25,940 nucleotides of DNA from a virus: the IMG/VR virus record IMGVR_UViG_3300044675_005167, positions 1 through 25,940 of that record, one strand, 5' to 3'. This document shows positions 7,700 through 16,760 of the stretch, piece after piece (position 1 is the stretch's first letter; every line of letters starts with the position of its first letter). The notes below the pieces were generated by a model. The model worked only from the letters and a program-made list of their open reading frames with translations, searched no databases and was not told where the DNA came from. The translations under genes and the position numbers were made by a program.

Positions 7700-7950
7700 A
7701 AATTTTAGGTGAAAACTACTATTTAGATTTGGATGCAATTGATAAATACGTAATAATACCAAATCCATCAGGAATTACAGATTATAATATCAGTGTCGTA
7801 AAATACGAAATGGTTAAAATAATGACCGAAATTTTGGTTACAGAAAATGAAGAAGTTGATGAAAAACTTGGAGAAAAATCTGATTTAACCATCCCATTTA
7901 AATTAGCTTTTAATACACTTTTAAATAAAAAATTACTAAACAAATATTAA
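7693..7950 (+). CDS. Hypothetical protein, 85 aa
   Basis: A small acidic protein with no recognised motif. The N-terminal half is predicted mostly beta (L-K-I-L-G-E-N-Y-Y-L-D-L). The C-terminal half is helical, with an E-N-E-E-V-D-E linker and a hydrophobic F-K-L-A-F-N-T-L-L-N-K-K-L-L end. It overlaps the previous gene by 7 nt and is followed after 1 nt by a glycosyltransferase gene, so it is translated in the same operon. No function can be assigned. Confidence 0.6.
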   Translation: MLKILGENYYLDLDAIDKYVIIPNPSGITDYNISVVKYEMVKIMTEILVTENEEVDEKLGEKSDLTIPFKLAFNTLLNKKLLNKY

Positions 7951-7951
7951 T

Positions 7952-9013
7952 ATGAATTCAGAAAATTTATCTAAATTAGAATTATCCATCGAAAATATGA
8001 AGAACAAAAAAACAAGAATTTATTTTTTTGTTCAAGACAGTAGAGGAAATGCTAAAGCATCTGTTGCCTACATTTATAATATGGCAATGTCATTAAAACA
8101 AAATGGTTTTAATTCCATAATTTTACACGAAAAACCTGATTATGTTGGAGTTTCCGAATGGTTAGGTGAGGAATTTATGAATGAATTACCTCATAAAACA
8201 ATTGAAGGAGAAAAATTAGAAGTTTCACCTGAAGACTTTATAGTTGTTCCCGAATTATTTGGATTCGTTATGCCGCAAATAACTAAATTACCTTGTGGTA
8301 AAATTGTTTTGTGTCAAGCTTATGACCATGTATTGGAAACATTACAACCAGGTCAGTCTTGGAGTCAATTTGGATTTTTAAAATGTATCACAACATCGGA
8401 GTTTCAAAAAGATTATTTAGAAAATGTTATGAGGAATACCACTTTTGATATTTTAGAACCGTTCATTTCCGATGATTTTGTTGAGAGTAATTTACCCGCA
8501 AAACCAATTATTGCGGTTCATTCAAGAGAACAAAGAGACACAATTAATTTAATTAAGACATTTTATTTAAAATTTCCACAATATAGATGGGTTACTTTTA
8601 GAGACATGAGAGGTCTTACTCAAAAGGAGTTCGCAACCACATTAAAAGACGCGTTTTTATCTGTTTGGATTGACGAAACAAGTGGTTATGGTACATATCC
8701 TTTAGAATCCATAAAATCAGGTGTTCCTGTAATGGGTTTAGTACCAAATTTACAACCTCATTGGATGAATACTGAAAATGGTGTTTGGGTTAATAATAAA
8801 ACTCAAATGTCTGATTTTATTGCGGATTTTTTACAAAATTGGTTGGAAGATAATATTAATGAGAACTTACTAACCGAAATGAATAAAACAAAAGAATCTC
8901 TATCAACTAAAGAAAGATTTTATAGTGAGACTGTAAATCTTTTTGAAAAATATATAAACATTAGGTTGAATTCTTTCGAAGAACAACTTGAAAAATTAAA
9001 AGAAACAGTATAA
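7952..9013 (+). CDS. Glycosyltransferase, GT-B fold (GT4-like)
   Basis: A 353-residue protein with an N-terminal half starting R-I-Y-F-F-V-Q-D-S-R-G-N-A and a C-terminal half containing I-I-A-V-H-S-R-E-Q-R and S-G-Y-G-T-Y-P-L-E-S-I-K-S-G-V-P-V. The last segment matches the donor-binding E-x7-E motif of GT4 enzymes, except that the first Glu is Ser244 (the second is E252). The changed Glu may mean a different donor or mechanism. The gene starts 1 nt after the upstream stop and ends 1 nt before the next glycosyltransferase, so two glycosyltransferases precede the late sigma factor in one tight operon. Confidence 0.7.
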   Translation: MNSENLSKLELSIENMKNKKTRIYFFVQDSRGNAKASVAYIYNMAMSLKQNGFNSIILHEKPDYVGVSEWLGEEFMNELPHKTIEGEKLEVSPEDFIVVPELFGFVMPQITKLPCGKIVLCQAYDHVLETLQPGQSWSQFGFLKCITTSEFQKDYLENVMRNTTFDILEPFISDDFVESNLPAKPIIAVHSREQRDTINLIKTFYLKFPQYRWVTFRDMRGLTQKEFATTLKDAFLSVWIDETSGYGTYPLESIKSGVPVMGLVPNLQPHWMNTENGVWVNNKTQMSDFIADFLQNWLEDNINENLLTEMNKTKESLSTKERFYSETVNLFEKYINIRLNSFEEQLEKLKETV

Positions 9014-9014
9014 C

Positions 9015-9818
9015 ATGGAAAAATTTGATGTATCGGTAATCCTACCAATTAAAACATTTCACGCAATAAATTTTGAAGACTATTTTGCAAAATGTATTGC
9101 GTCACTAAAAACACAGAAAGTGTCAATAAATGAATTAGTTATTGTACACACAGATGAAACATCTTTAACAGAATATTTAGAATCTTATGATTTTGAAGAT
9201 TTAAATGTAGTAAAGGTTAAATGGACAAAAGAACCAAATTTTGCTGAACAAGTTAATTATGGTGTTAAAACTGCAAAATCAAAATGGGTTTCTTTATTGG
9301 AGTTTGATGACGAATATTCAATGATTTGGTTTAAAAATGTTAAAAAATACTGTGAGTCTTATTCTGATGTTGATATATTTTTACCAATTGTTGTTGATAT
9401 CGATGAAAAGGGTACCTTTGCGGGATTCACTAATGAAGCGACATTTGCTCTTAATATCTCAAGTGAGATGGGTGTTTTAAGTAATGAAACATTACAAAAT
9501 TTCCAGAACTTCCAAATTTCAGGTATGGTTATTAAAAAACAAACATATTTAGATTATGGGTCTATCAAACCTTCATTCAAATTAACATTTGGGTATGAGT
9601 TCTTCTTGAGAATGACACAAAATTCATCAAAAATAATGACCATTCCAAGAATCGGATACAAACATACAAATTTAAGAACTGGGTCTATATTTTGGAATTA
9701 CAAAAATGGAGATAGTGTTTTAACTGAAGATGAGGTAAGATTTTGGATTGATTCAGCTAAAAAAGAGAGCTTTTTTATTAATGATAGAGCTATAAAATAT
9801 GAAACACAAGAAAATTAA
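9015..9818 (+). CDS. Glycosyltransferase family 2-like
   Basis: A 267-residue protein beginning D-V-S-V-I-L-P-I-K-T, the standard first strand of GT2. It has A-E-Q-V-N-Y-G-V-K-T-A-K-S-K-W-V-S-L-L and then E96-F-D-D-E, which fits the DxD site. A central loop and a late L-R-T-G-S-I-F-W segment complete the domain. The acceptor is unknown; phage capsid, tail or DNA hydroxymethyl groups are all possible. Its stop codon overlaps the ATG of the sigma factor by one base. Confidence 0.75.
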   Translation: MEKFDVSVILPIKTFHAINFEDYFAKCIASLKTQKVSINELVIVHTDETSLTEYLESYDFEDLNVVKVKWTKEPNFAEQVNYGVKTAKSKWVSLLEFDDEYSMIWFKNVKKYCESYSDVDIFLPIVVDIDEKGTFAGFTNEATFALNISSEMGVLSNETLQNFQNFQISGMVIKKQTYLDYGSIKPSFKLTFGYEFFLRMTQNSSKIMTIPRIGYKHTNLRTGSIFWNYKNGDSVLTEDEVRFWIDSAKKESFFINDRAIKYETQEN

Positions 9819-10567
9819 TGGAACTACCTCAATCTTTAAATGGAGAGACCAATTCAGAGATTAAAAAGAAAGGTAGAAAACCAACACAAACAAATTATTT
9901 TGATGTTAGAGAAGAGCAAGCAGTTGTTCGTTTTCTCAGTACCGATTCTATCGAAGAAAGAAATAAAATCTACAATGAGTTTCTTAGAAAACCTTTAGAC
10001 AAAATGATATCTTCTATTATTAGAAGATATAAATTATATCGAAAAGATATGGATTTTGAAGAAATTCATGCCGATACTCATTCTTTTCTGATGACTAAAA
10101 TCGATAAATTTAAACCAGCAAAAGAAAAGAAGGCGTATTCATATTTTGGTACTATCTGTAAGAATTATCTTATGGGTCAAATTATTAAAGACCAAAAAGA
10201 AACTAACAGAAAGATTTCATATGAAGATATATCAACTGATTTAGAAAATAAACCAGAATATTCTTATAGTATTGATAAGGATAATTTTGATTCGGAAAAA
10301 TTAATACAAAATCTTTTAGTTGAGTTGGAAGTTTTTATGAAAGATGAGGAATTAAATGATAACGAAGTTAAATTAGGATATGCTCTATATGATATTTTCA
10401 AAAATTACGATACTATTTTCGAGGAATCTGAAAATAACAAATTCAATAAAAACATCATACTTCTCTCTTTAAGAGAAATGACTAATCTATCTACTAAAGA
10501 AATAAGATGTTCAATGAAGAAGTATAAAACGTTATACGGGGATTTGATTGAGAAAATGGTTAAATAA
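9818..10567 (+). CDS. 55: Late transcription sigma factor, T4 gp55-like
   Basis: A 249-residue protein resembling T4 gp55, the sigma factor that directs host RNA polymerase to TATAAATA late promoters. The central part (about residues 60-135) carries sigma region 2-like helices, including A-Y-S-Y-F-G-T-I-C-K-N-Y-L-M-G followed by K-D-Q-K-E-T-N-R-K-I-S-Y. It is longer than T4 gp55 (185 aa) and has a C-terminal L-R-E-M-T-N-L-S-T-K-E-I-R segment (about 218-230) that looks like a helix-turn-helix. The C-terminal sliding-clamp peptide of T4 gp55 is not seen. Consistent with the role, TATTTATA boxes appear upstream of several downstream genes in this window. Confidence 0.8.
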   Translation: MELPQSLNGETNSEIKKKGRKPTQTNYFDVREEQAVVRFLSTDSIEERNKIYNEFLRKPLDKMISSIIRRYKLYRKDMDFEEIHADTHSFLMTKIDKFKPAKEKKAYSYFGTICKNYLMGQIIKDQKETNRKISYEDISTDLENKPEYSYSIDKDNFDSEKLIQNLLVELEVFMKDEELNDNEVKLGYALYDIFKNYDTIFEESENNKFNKNIILLSLREMTNLSTKEIRCSMKKYKTLYGDLIEKMVK

Positions 10568-10568
10568 G

Positions 10569-10576
10569 TATTTATA
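10569..10576 (+). promoter_or_regulatory. Late promoter-like box TATTTATA, 3 nt before ATG
   Basis: TATTTATA is followed by gtt and then the ATG at 10580. The same box-to-ATG spacing of 3 nt occurs before the genes starting at 21995 (+), 21956 (-) and 23033 (-). It is read here as the -10 element used by the gp55-like sigma factor, marking the switch from the operon above to virion genes. A nearly leaderless transcript would follow. Confidence 0.55.
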
Positions 10577-10579
10577 GTT

Positions 10580-10948
10580 ATGGGAAGACCACAAAAAAAA
10601 GAAATTAATCTTAGTAAAGAATCTATATTATCGTTGATGCAAGAAATCTATAACGAACTTGTAGAACAACGAAATACTGCTATTAGGATTCAAAATAAGA
10701 TGTTGACAATGATGAAAGAACCTGAAGATATGACTTTAATTGGTCCTGTCATTGAAAAACAACAGAAAATAATTAATGATTGTGTTGAAAAAAAATTATC
10801 ATTATCTAAATTACAAGCTTCAATTTGGGAAAAAACAAATTCAACTAAAGAGTCATTTTCGATTAGTGATATCGATATGGACGATGATTTAATGTTAAAA
10901 CTTATAGAGAAAGACACGTCAAGTTTAGATAAACCATATAAAATCTAA
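10580..10948 (+). CDS. Hypothetical helical protein, 122 aa
   Basis: A 122-residue, mostly helical protein with an N-terminal G-R-P-Q-K-K-E-I-N-L-S-K-E-S and a long stretch (about residues 15-90) suited to helical pairing. It ends in an acidic D-M-D-D-D segment and S-S-L-D-K-P-Y-K-I. No family is recognised. It has its own TATTTATA box and opens the virion gene block, 12 nt after the sigma factor and 5 nt before the 638-residue structural candidate. It could be a small structural or chaperone protein. A gp33-type coactivator was considered but has no motif support. Confidence 0.65.
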   Translation: MGRPQKKEINLSKESILSLMQEIYNELVEQRNTAIRIQNKMLTMMKEPEDMTLIGPVIEKQQKIINDCVEKKLSLSKLQASIWEKTNSTKESFSISDIDMDDDLMLKLIEKDTSSLDKPYKI

Positions 10949-10953
10949 AATAA

Positions 10954-12870
10954 ATGGCAACACTTGATGTAAATGCGGGGTTTGAACAAGTAAAATCCAA
11001 AATTAATGCGACCAAAGCATATGGTGATTTAAAGAATCAATATGATAACGCCCAAAAAAAGGTGGGAGATTCTTTTGAACAAGCAGGTTCACAAGTAACT
11101 AATGGTTTAAATCAAGTAAACGACCAAGTAAAAAGTTTTAAAAGAGAGATTAAAAATCAATTTGAACAACTTTTAGATATTAACAATCTTACTGGTGGTA
11201 AAGGTAGTAATTCAATTAGATATGTTAAAAAACTTTTATTAAAAACTGTAAAAAATATTGAACCAAAAATAAGAGAGTTATTATTGGAAGAAGCATTTAA
11301 TGCAGTTGGTTGTGACCAAGAACAAACATATACAGGAGGAACATCAATTTATATTAAAGTTAAGTCTGTTGACCTGGTTAACATGTTAAAAAAGGATTAC
11401 AATAGTGATTTAGGTAAATTATTTTATGAAAAACAACCTTTAGTTATTCAAAATTCTCCATTCTCGATGAATAAAGAATTATACGAAAGAACGCAAAGTG
11501 CCAATTCGTATTCATTTGATAACGGGCAATTTTATTTAGGTCGTTCAGGGCAACCTTTATTTGATATACAATACACACAATTTGATAACTTTGGTCAAAC
11601 AGGACCTTGGTTTAAAGTGGATTTACAAAATAGATTAACCATTAATAAAGTTGGTGAATTTATGGTTGACTACTACAGTACAATCAAGATTTTAGAATTT
11701 CCATCAATTATGGTGAATATTATGGAATCACTTTCAGGTTGTATATCCATAAAAGCAAATGTTGGTTTAGTACAATCTCAAGATGTGACCAAATTTGAAT
11801 TATTAATTCAAAGAATATTAGGTTTGTGTTTTGATAATGTTAGAGAAATTGATGTAAGTGGTGTTGCTAAAATTGCGGAACTTGATGGTGTTGACAATTC
11901 TTTTTTTGAATTTACAGATATCGATTTAAGAAATATCGACCAAAAAATTTCAAATATTAAAAAAGGTGTCATTCAATTCGAGGAGTGTGATTTTGTTGAT
12001 TTACCTGTTAACACCGATGCTATTATTGATGATTTAACATCTCTTTTTTTTGTTCCTGATAATGAATTAGTTGATGCCGCAGACCAACTAACACAAACAT
12101 TGATAAACAACCCTCAATGGGGTGGTTTAGCTATTAGGGGTAATGTAGATGTTGCGGTTAATTTTAACTTCGTTAAATTAATTGTTCAAGGGATAGTATC
12201 GGCATTATTAACACCAAAAATACTTTTACCAATATTCATAATGTTAAAAGCGTTAGGTCAAAATTTTGTTGATTTAGTTGAATCATATGTTGAGTTTGTA
12301 AAAAAATTCTCCAGAATGGCAATTAACTTAGTTTCAAAAATAGGTGCCTTATTTGTAAAGGAATTATTTGAACTTATTAAAAAAGATTTAGTAAATCTGA
12401 TTCAACAGGTTGTTTTGGATGTTGCCAAAGAAAAAGGTGATAAGAGAATTATAATGATTTTAAAATTGATACAATTGTTATTAATAATTGCACAATTTAT
12501 TACAGATTGGAGAAAATGTAAAAGTGTTGTAGATGAACTTCTTCAATTATTAACCGTTGCAACTACAGGTTGGGGTGGTTTTGGTAACGAAATACCTTTA
12601 CCATTATTATTAGCAACAAAATTATTAGATGGTTATTCAGAGTCAAGAGCGTTTATAGGTGCGATAGAAGAGATGCAAAAATTAGGCATTCCTACGGGTG
12701 CAATGCCTGATGGAAGTCCAAATTTAGATGTTTTATCAAAATTCGCTCAGATGAAAGCTATGGCAAAAGAAGATGCTGAAAATAATAAATTAGAAATTGT
12801 TGTTCCACCAATAACCATGACACCTGCGGGAGTTACTGCGTTTGGTACTGCTTTAGGTAAAAAAATATAA
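10954..12870 (+). CDS. Large putative virion protein with hydrophobic C-terminal half
   Basis: A 638-residue protein of unrecognised family. Residues 1-75 are Gln/Lys-rich and helical. The middle (about 120-390) is mixed alpha/beta, with a Cys in S-G-C-I-S-I and acidic loops. From about residue 405 there are several long hydrophobic or amphipathic helices (V-K-L-I-V-Q-G-I-V-S-A-L-L, I-L-L-P-I-F-I-M-L-K-A-L-G, and near 500 I-I-M-I-L-K-L-I-Q-L-L-L-I-I-A-Q-F-I). The tail end is Pro/Thr-rich. It lies just before a gp5-like spike gene, so a baseplate or tail role is likely. The hydrophobic helices suggest membrane contact on injection or burial in a tube. Confidence 0.6.
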   Translation: MATLDVNAGFEQVKSKINATKAYGDLKNQYDNAQKKVGDSFEQAGSQVTNGLNQVNDQVKSFKREIKNQFEQLLDINNLTGGKGSNSIRYVKKLLLKTVKNIEPKIRELLLEEAFNAVGCDQEQTYTGGTSIYIKVKSVDLVNMLKKDYNSDLGKLFYEKQPLVIQNSPFSMNKELYERTQSANSYSFDNGQFYLGRSGQPLFDIQYTQFDNFGQTGPWFKVDLQNRLTINKVGEFMVDYYSTIKILEFPSIMVNIMESLSGCISIKANVGLVQSQDVTKFELLIQRILGLCFDNVREIDVSGVAKIAELDGVDNSFFEFTDIDLRNIDQKISNIKKGVIQFEECDFVDLPVNTDAIIDDLTSLFFVPDNELVDAADQLTQTLINNPQWGGLAIRGNVDVAVNFNFVKLIVQGIVSALLTPKILLPIFIMLKALGQNFVDLVESYVEFVKKFSRMAINLVSKIGALFVKELFELIKKDLVNLIQQVVLDVAKEKGDKRIIMILKLIQLLLIIAQFITDWRKCKSVVDELLQLLTVATTGWGGFGNEIPLPLLLATKLLDGYSESRAFIGAIEEMQKLGIPTGAMPDGSPNLDVLSKFAQMKAMAKEDAENNKLEIVVPPITMTPAGVTAFGTALGKKI

Positions 12871-12871
12871 T

Positions 12872-13087
12872 ATGACTCTTAAAGAAAAATCTGAGAAGGC
12901 GAAAAAAATAATTAAAGATTATAAATCATCATCAAATAAAGATTTAGTATTTGTTATGGATTTTATTCAAGAAGATTTTAAATTAACAAAAGAAAGTTTA
13001 ATAAAATTGAGTGAACATTTAGACAAATTGGAATTAACGTATAAGATGATTCATAAAGAACACGAAAACAGAACAAACAAAAAATGA
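12872..13087 (+). CDS. Small Lys-rich helical protein, 71 aa
   Basis: A 71-residue, strongly charged helical protein (many Lys and Glu) with no recognised motif. It begins 1 nt after the stop of the 638-residue gene and overlaps the following gp5-like gene by 4 nt, so it is probably co-translated with both. A short coiled coil (about residues 25-65) is plausible. It may be an assembly partner of the baseplate proteins; this rests on position alone. Confidence 0.6.
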   Translation: MTLKEKSEKAKKIIKDYKSSSNKDLVFVMDFIQEDFKLTKESLIKLSEHLDKLELTYKMIHKEHENRTNKK

Positions 13088-14664
13088 AAATAGATGAGGT
13101 AAATAATCACCAGATTATATTTCCTGGTAGAGTTTTAGATATCGAAGACCCAATGATGTTGGGTAGAATACGTGTTGAACCTTTAACAGAAGCTTACAGG
13201 GATACTTTAGACGCTGTTCCTGATTGGGATGAAGAAACTGATATATGGACATCAAAAGACCCATTTATTTTTTTACCTTTATTACCTTATTTTACATATC
13301 AAGTTCCAAAAGTGGATGAATACGTTCATATAATTTATATGAACAAGAAATTCATACAACAAAATCAATTTTATATTCAAGGTCCTTTTTCTTCTCCAAT
13401 GGCAACACCATTTGAGAACTATCTACCGGCACAAAAATTTTTGGCCACAGGAGATAGAATTGCTGACTCGGTTTCAATAAAGAATCAAGACGGGACATAT
13501 AAAGACAAAAAAACAACCTATGGTATTTTTCCTGAACCAGGAGATAACGCATTGATGGGTAGAGGTAGTTCGGATGTTATTGTTAAGACTAATGAAGTTT
13601 TAGTTAGAGCGGGTAAAGTAAGTTCATTAAATAAATCACAATTACCATCGGCAAATCCAAATAGAGCTTTTTTACAACTTTCATCTTTCACACAAAGACA
13701 AGAATTGGGAGAAACTGAAAATTTCTTTAAGTTCACTGAAAAAATTCAAATCGTTAAAAAAATATTAATTTGGGATATTATAAATTTGGAAAATAAAGTA
13801 GACACATTTAAAGGAAGTATTAAATTGTATAATACAATCCCAAGTGAGAGAGTTAACACAAATAACTTTAAGATTGATAGTATATTAAGTTTAAGTGAGG
13901 GTACTGACTATGGTGCTCCGATTGAAACATTTATTATTGATAATTTAGGTTCTAATGATGTTATTAATTTAATAAATAAAATTGTTAATGGTCTTATTAA
14001 TGGTCGTTTAGATATCACTGGTTACACAATTAATAATCAAAATAATTTTAACCCAAATTTTACATTTCCATTCGTTGTAACACCCTCCAAAATAACTTAT
14101 GAGAAAGGTAGAACATTTAAAGATTTACAATCAACAAACGATGCCGCACAGTTAAATAACTATATAAATTTTTATAATAATATAAAACCAAATAAAGGAA
14201 AAATAGAAAGTGGATTTTTTATAATTTCAGGTAACAAAAATGGAAATGCTATAACCGGTCCTCAGGGTGATTTTGAAAAACAAAGTAAAACACCAATTAA
14301 TTTTACACCGTCACCTGTAACATATGGTATATTAGGAGCACAAAAACTTTATATGTTTTCATATGATTCTACAGGTCCGAGAGGTAAAATAAATTTAACG
14401 GAAACTTTATATGGAATCCCACAAGAAAAATTCGTTTCAACTGATAAAGGTATTGAACAATTAACATATCCTACAGTAAGAGGTGATGAATTAATGAAAT
14501 TGTTAACAAAAATGTTTGCATTTATCACAGGACACGTACATCAGACTGCAACATTACCACCTGTTCCTGTTGCCGCAGGTAACGGACAAACCACAAATGA
14601 AATAAATCAGATACTCGCAGACTCAGAAAATACAATATTAAATCAAAATATCCGAATTAACTAA
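13084..14664 (+). CDS. Baseplate hub/spike protein with gp5-type OB domain
   Basis: A 526-residue protein. Residues about 10-105 fit the OB fold of T4 gp5/VgrG-like spikes: I-I-F-P-G-R-V-L-D-I-E-D-P-M-M-L-G-R-I-R-V, then a loop with the P-x-W-D type segment and D-E-Y-V-H-I-I-Y, ending F-Y-I-Q-G-P. A long low-complexity middle part follows. The C-terminal region contains T-G-H-V-H-Q-T-A-T-L-P-P, resembling the H-x-H segments of baseplate spike proteins. No lysozyme domain is visible, unlike T4 gp5. It would sit at the tail tip and pierce the outer membrane. Assignment rests on the OB signature and the neighbourhood. Confidence 0.65.
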   Translation: MKIDEVNNHQIIFPGRVLDIEDPMMLGRIRVEPLTEAYRDTLDAVPDWDEETDIWTSKDPFIFLPLLPYFTYQVPKVDEYVHIIYMNKKFIQQNQFYIQGPFSSPMATPFENYLPAQKFLATGDRIADSVSIKNQDGTYKDKKTTYGIFPEPGDNALMGRGSSDVIVKTNEVLVRAGKVSSLNKSQLPSANPNRAFLQLSSFTQRQELGETENFFKFTEKIQIVKKILIWDIINLENKVDTFKGSIKLYNTIPSERVNTNNFKIDSILSLSEGTDYGAPIETFIIDNLGSNDVINLINKIVNGLINGRLDITGYTINNQNNFNPNFTFPFVVTPSKITYEKGRTFKDLQSTNDAAQLNNYINFYNNIKPNKGKIESGFFIISGNKNGNAITGPQGDFEKQSKTPINFTPSPVTYGILGAQKLYMFSYDSTGPRGKINLTETLYGIPQEKFVSTDKGIEQLTYPTVRGDELMKLLTKMFAFITGHVHQTATLPPVPVAAGNGQTTNEINQILADSENTILNQNIRIN

Positions 14665-14672
14665 TATTTATT
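14665..14672 (+). promoter_or_regulatory. Weak late promoter-like box TATTTATT
   Basis: TATTTATT differs from the TATTTATA box by one base, begins directly after the gp5-like gene stop codon and lies 14 nt before the ATG at 14687. It is in one of the few non-coding gaps of the virion operon. In DNA this AT-rich a 7/8 match is weak support. Confidence 0.25.
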
Positions 14673-14686
14673 AGTAAAACATTTGG

Positions 14687-16150
14687 ATGTCTATTAATAA
14701 CTCTTACTTTAGTAAAAATAATACCATTATCTCAAATAGTTTTGTTAATACAGGTAGAAACCCTGTTACAGAACTGTTTTTCGGTAGAGGGTCAAGTTTA
14801 TCATATCCAAATGGATATAGTCGTTTTATATTCGATTTAAATTTAGACTTACTTATAGAAAAATATAATAATGGTTTAATAACAACAGGATGTACAGATA
14901 ATCTAACACATACATTAAGAATGGTAAACACATCGTTCTTTAACGATGAGTTGAACACAAGAACATCTCAAGGTAGAATGAGAACAACTTCATTTGACCT
15001 AATTTTATTTAGAATACCATACATCGATAATGACCCAACCCAACCACAATATTGGGATGAGGGTGTTGGTTATGATTTTGCTGACTTATTATATGAATTC
15101 AGTGATACTGATAAGAATTATTCAGATAGACCATCAAATTGGTATCAAACTACAACAATAGGTGTTTGGGCTCAACCCGGAATTTATAATAATCAAAATA
15201 CAGGAAATTACCCATATTCAGGATTAACCATTATTGATACACAACATTTTGAATTTGGTAATGAAAATGTTGCATTTGACATGACAGATGAAATAAATGG
15301 TATTATTGATGGTTCTATTGAAAATGTTACAGGATGGGGAATTGCTTACAAACCACAGGTTGAAAATATTACAGGTTTGACTGATGTTTATGAAGTTCAG
15401 TTCTTTACAAGACACACACAAACATTCTATGAACCTTATCTGGAAACAAATTATAATGATTATATTGACGATGATAGAAATCATTTTACATTAGGTAAAG
15501 TTAATAAATTATACCTTTATCTTTATGAAGATGGTAATCCAATTAATCTAGATTACACACCTTTAGTTGATATTTTAGACAATACAGGAACACCAATACC
15601 GGGTCTAACAGGTTTAACAACTTGTCAAAGAACTCAAGGGGTTTATGAAGTTGTTGTTCCACCTTTAACGGGATTAAAAACACCTTGTACGTTATCTGAC
15701 AGATGGTATAATTTAAGTTTAAATGGTTTTCCAATACCAAGAATATTAAATGATTTTACATTATATCCATTTAAGAGTTCTATTCAAATTGGAACAACAT
15801 CAATTGACCCTAAAGTATATGGATTTGAATATTACGGAATCAAACAGGATGAAAAAATTCTTAATACAGATATAAGAAAAGTTGGTGTTATAATTAAACA
15901 AGCTTACACAACACAAAAATTATTACAGAAAGTTGAAGCATTTTATCGAGTTTACGTTCGTGAAGGTCAAACTGAAGTTCAAGTTCAAGATTGGACGACT
16001 ATAAACAGAACACCTAATGAATATTATTTCATTTTTGACACCAGAGATAAAATCCCTAACGAGTATTTTATCGACATAAAAGTTAAAAGTAGTGGTGAAG
16101 TCAACACATATAAAAGACAAATTAAATTTCAGATAGTAAACACAAAGTAA
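14687..16150 (+). CDS. Putative virion/tail surface protein with beta-sandwich domains
   Basis: A 487-residue, beta-rich protein without membrane segments. Residues about 20-250 contain S-F-D-L-I-L-F-R-I-P, Y-W-D-E-G-V-G-Y-D-F, R-P-S-N-W-Y-Q-T-T-T, V-A-F-D-M-T-D-E-I-N-G-I-I and G-W-G-I-A-Y. This order resembles DNRLRE-type carbohydrate-associated beta sandwiches, but the match is by eye. The C-terminal half (from about residue 270) reads like Ig-like strands (N-K-L-Y-L-Y-L-Y-E, G-V-Y-E-V-V-V-P-P). It lies between the spike gene and two Cys-rich proteins, so a tail, fibre or decoration role is inferred; sugar binding is only a possibility. Confidence 0.55.
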   Translation: MSINNSYFSKNNTIISNSFVNTGRNPVTELFFGRGSSLSYPNGYSRFIFDLNLDLLIEKYNNGLITTGCTDNLTHTLRMVNTSFFNDELNTRTSQGRMRTTSFDLILFRIPYIDNDPTQPQYWDEGVGYDFADLLYEFSDTDKNYSDRPSNWYQTTTIGVWAQPGIYNNQNTGNYPYSGLTIIDTQHFEFGNENVAFDMTDEINGIIDGSIENVTGWGIAYKPQVENITGLTDVYEVQFFTRHTQTFYEPYLETNYNDYIDDDRNHFTLGKVNKLYLYLYEDGNPINLDYTPLVDILDNTGTPIPGLTGLTTCQRTQGVYEVVVPPLTGLKTPCTLSDRWYNLSLNGFPIPRILNDFTLYPFKSSIQIGTTSIDPKVYGFEYYGIKQDEKILNTDIRKVGVIIKQAYTTQKLLQKVEAFYRVYVREGQTEVQVQDWTTINRTPNEYYFIFDTRDKIPNEYFIDIKVKSSGEVNTYKRQIKFQIVNTK

Positions 16151-16151
16151 A

Positions 16152-16760
16152 ATGCCAAATTATAATATAACACAATGTTTAACTAATACTCCATATATTA
16201 TTTCTGCAAGTACATTAACATTAGGAGAATCAATAGATTTTTATATTGGTGAGGATTTGTTTTGTGGAATTGTTGGTGACGAAACAAACAATCCAATAAC
16301 ACCTCTTTCATTGTTTGGTTCTACCTTCGCAGATTGTTGTGAATGTTTAAGTGCCATTACAGAATTTTTAAATTTTAGATTCATAACTTGTGATTCACTT
16401 GAACAGATTGATATTGAAGCAACTAATTTTTGTAGTCAATATGGTGCACCATTAACAGGACTAACTTATGAAATACAATTTGGAAGTGACCCTTCTTTCT
16501 GCGCAACATTTCAAGAATTAAGTCCAACAGGACAAACTAATTATTTTTATGTTAGTGGACCATTTAATAATTGTAATGCTTGTCAAAACCAAGTACTAAC
16601 GACAATATCCGCCGGAACTGAATACATTGGTTGTTATACTTGTGATGGAGTAACACAAACAATAATTTTACCACACCCTGTATGGACAGATTTAACTGGG
16701 AATGATGTAATTTTAATGGATGCCGTACAACTTGGTGGAATGAACGGATTAAACTCATAA
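16152..16760 (+). CDS. Cys-rich modular virion protein A, 202 aa
   Basis: A 202-residue protein with 12 cysteines. It holds two modules of about 70-79 residues, each ending in a C-x2-C motif (C62-C65 and C141-C144), followed by a C-terminal domain from residue 155 with C161-Y-T-C164 and the end L-G-G-M-N-G-L-N-S. That domain is 34/48 identical to the end of the next gene product. The N terminus M-P-N-Y-N-I-T-Q-C also matches the neighbour (M-A-N-Y-I-V-Q-N-C). No signal peptide is present. Inferred to be a structural or decoration protein; the Cys pairs could bind a metal or form disulfides in the released virion. Confidence 0.7.
   Translation: MPNYNITQCLTNTPYIISASTLTLGESIDFYIGEDLFCGIVGDETNNPITPLSLFGSTFADCCECLSAITEFLNFRFITCDSLEQIDIEATNFCSQYGAPLTGLTYEIQFGSDPSFCATFQELSPTGQTNYFYVSGPFNNCNACQNQVLTTISAGTEYIGCYTCDGVTQTIILPHPVWTDLTGNDVILMDAVQLGGMNGLNS

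Noticed and set aside
10580-10948. 122-residue protein as the T4 gp33 late coactivator
   Set aside because: Size and position fit, but no flap-binding or convincing clamp-binding motif could be seen; S-S-L-D near the end is too little.
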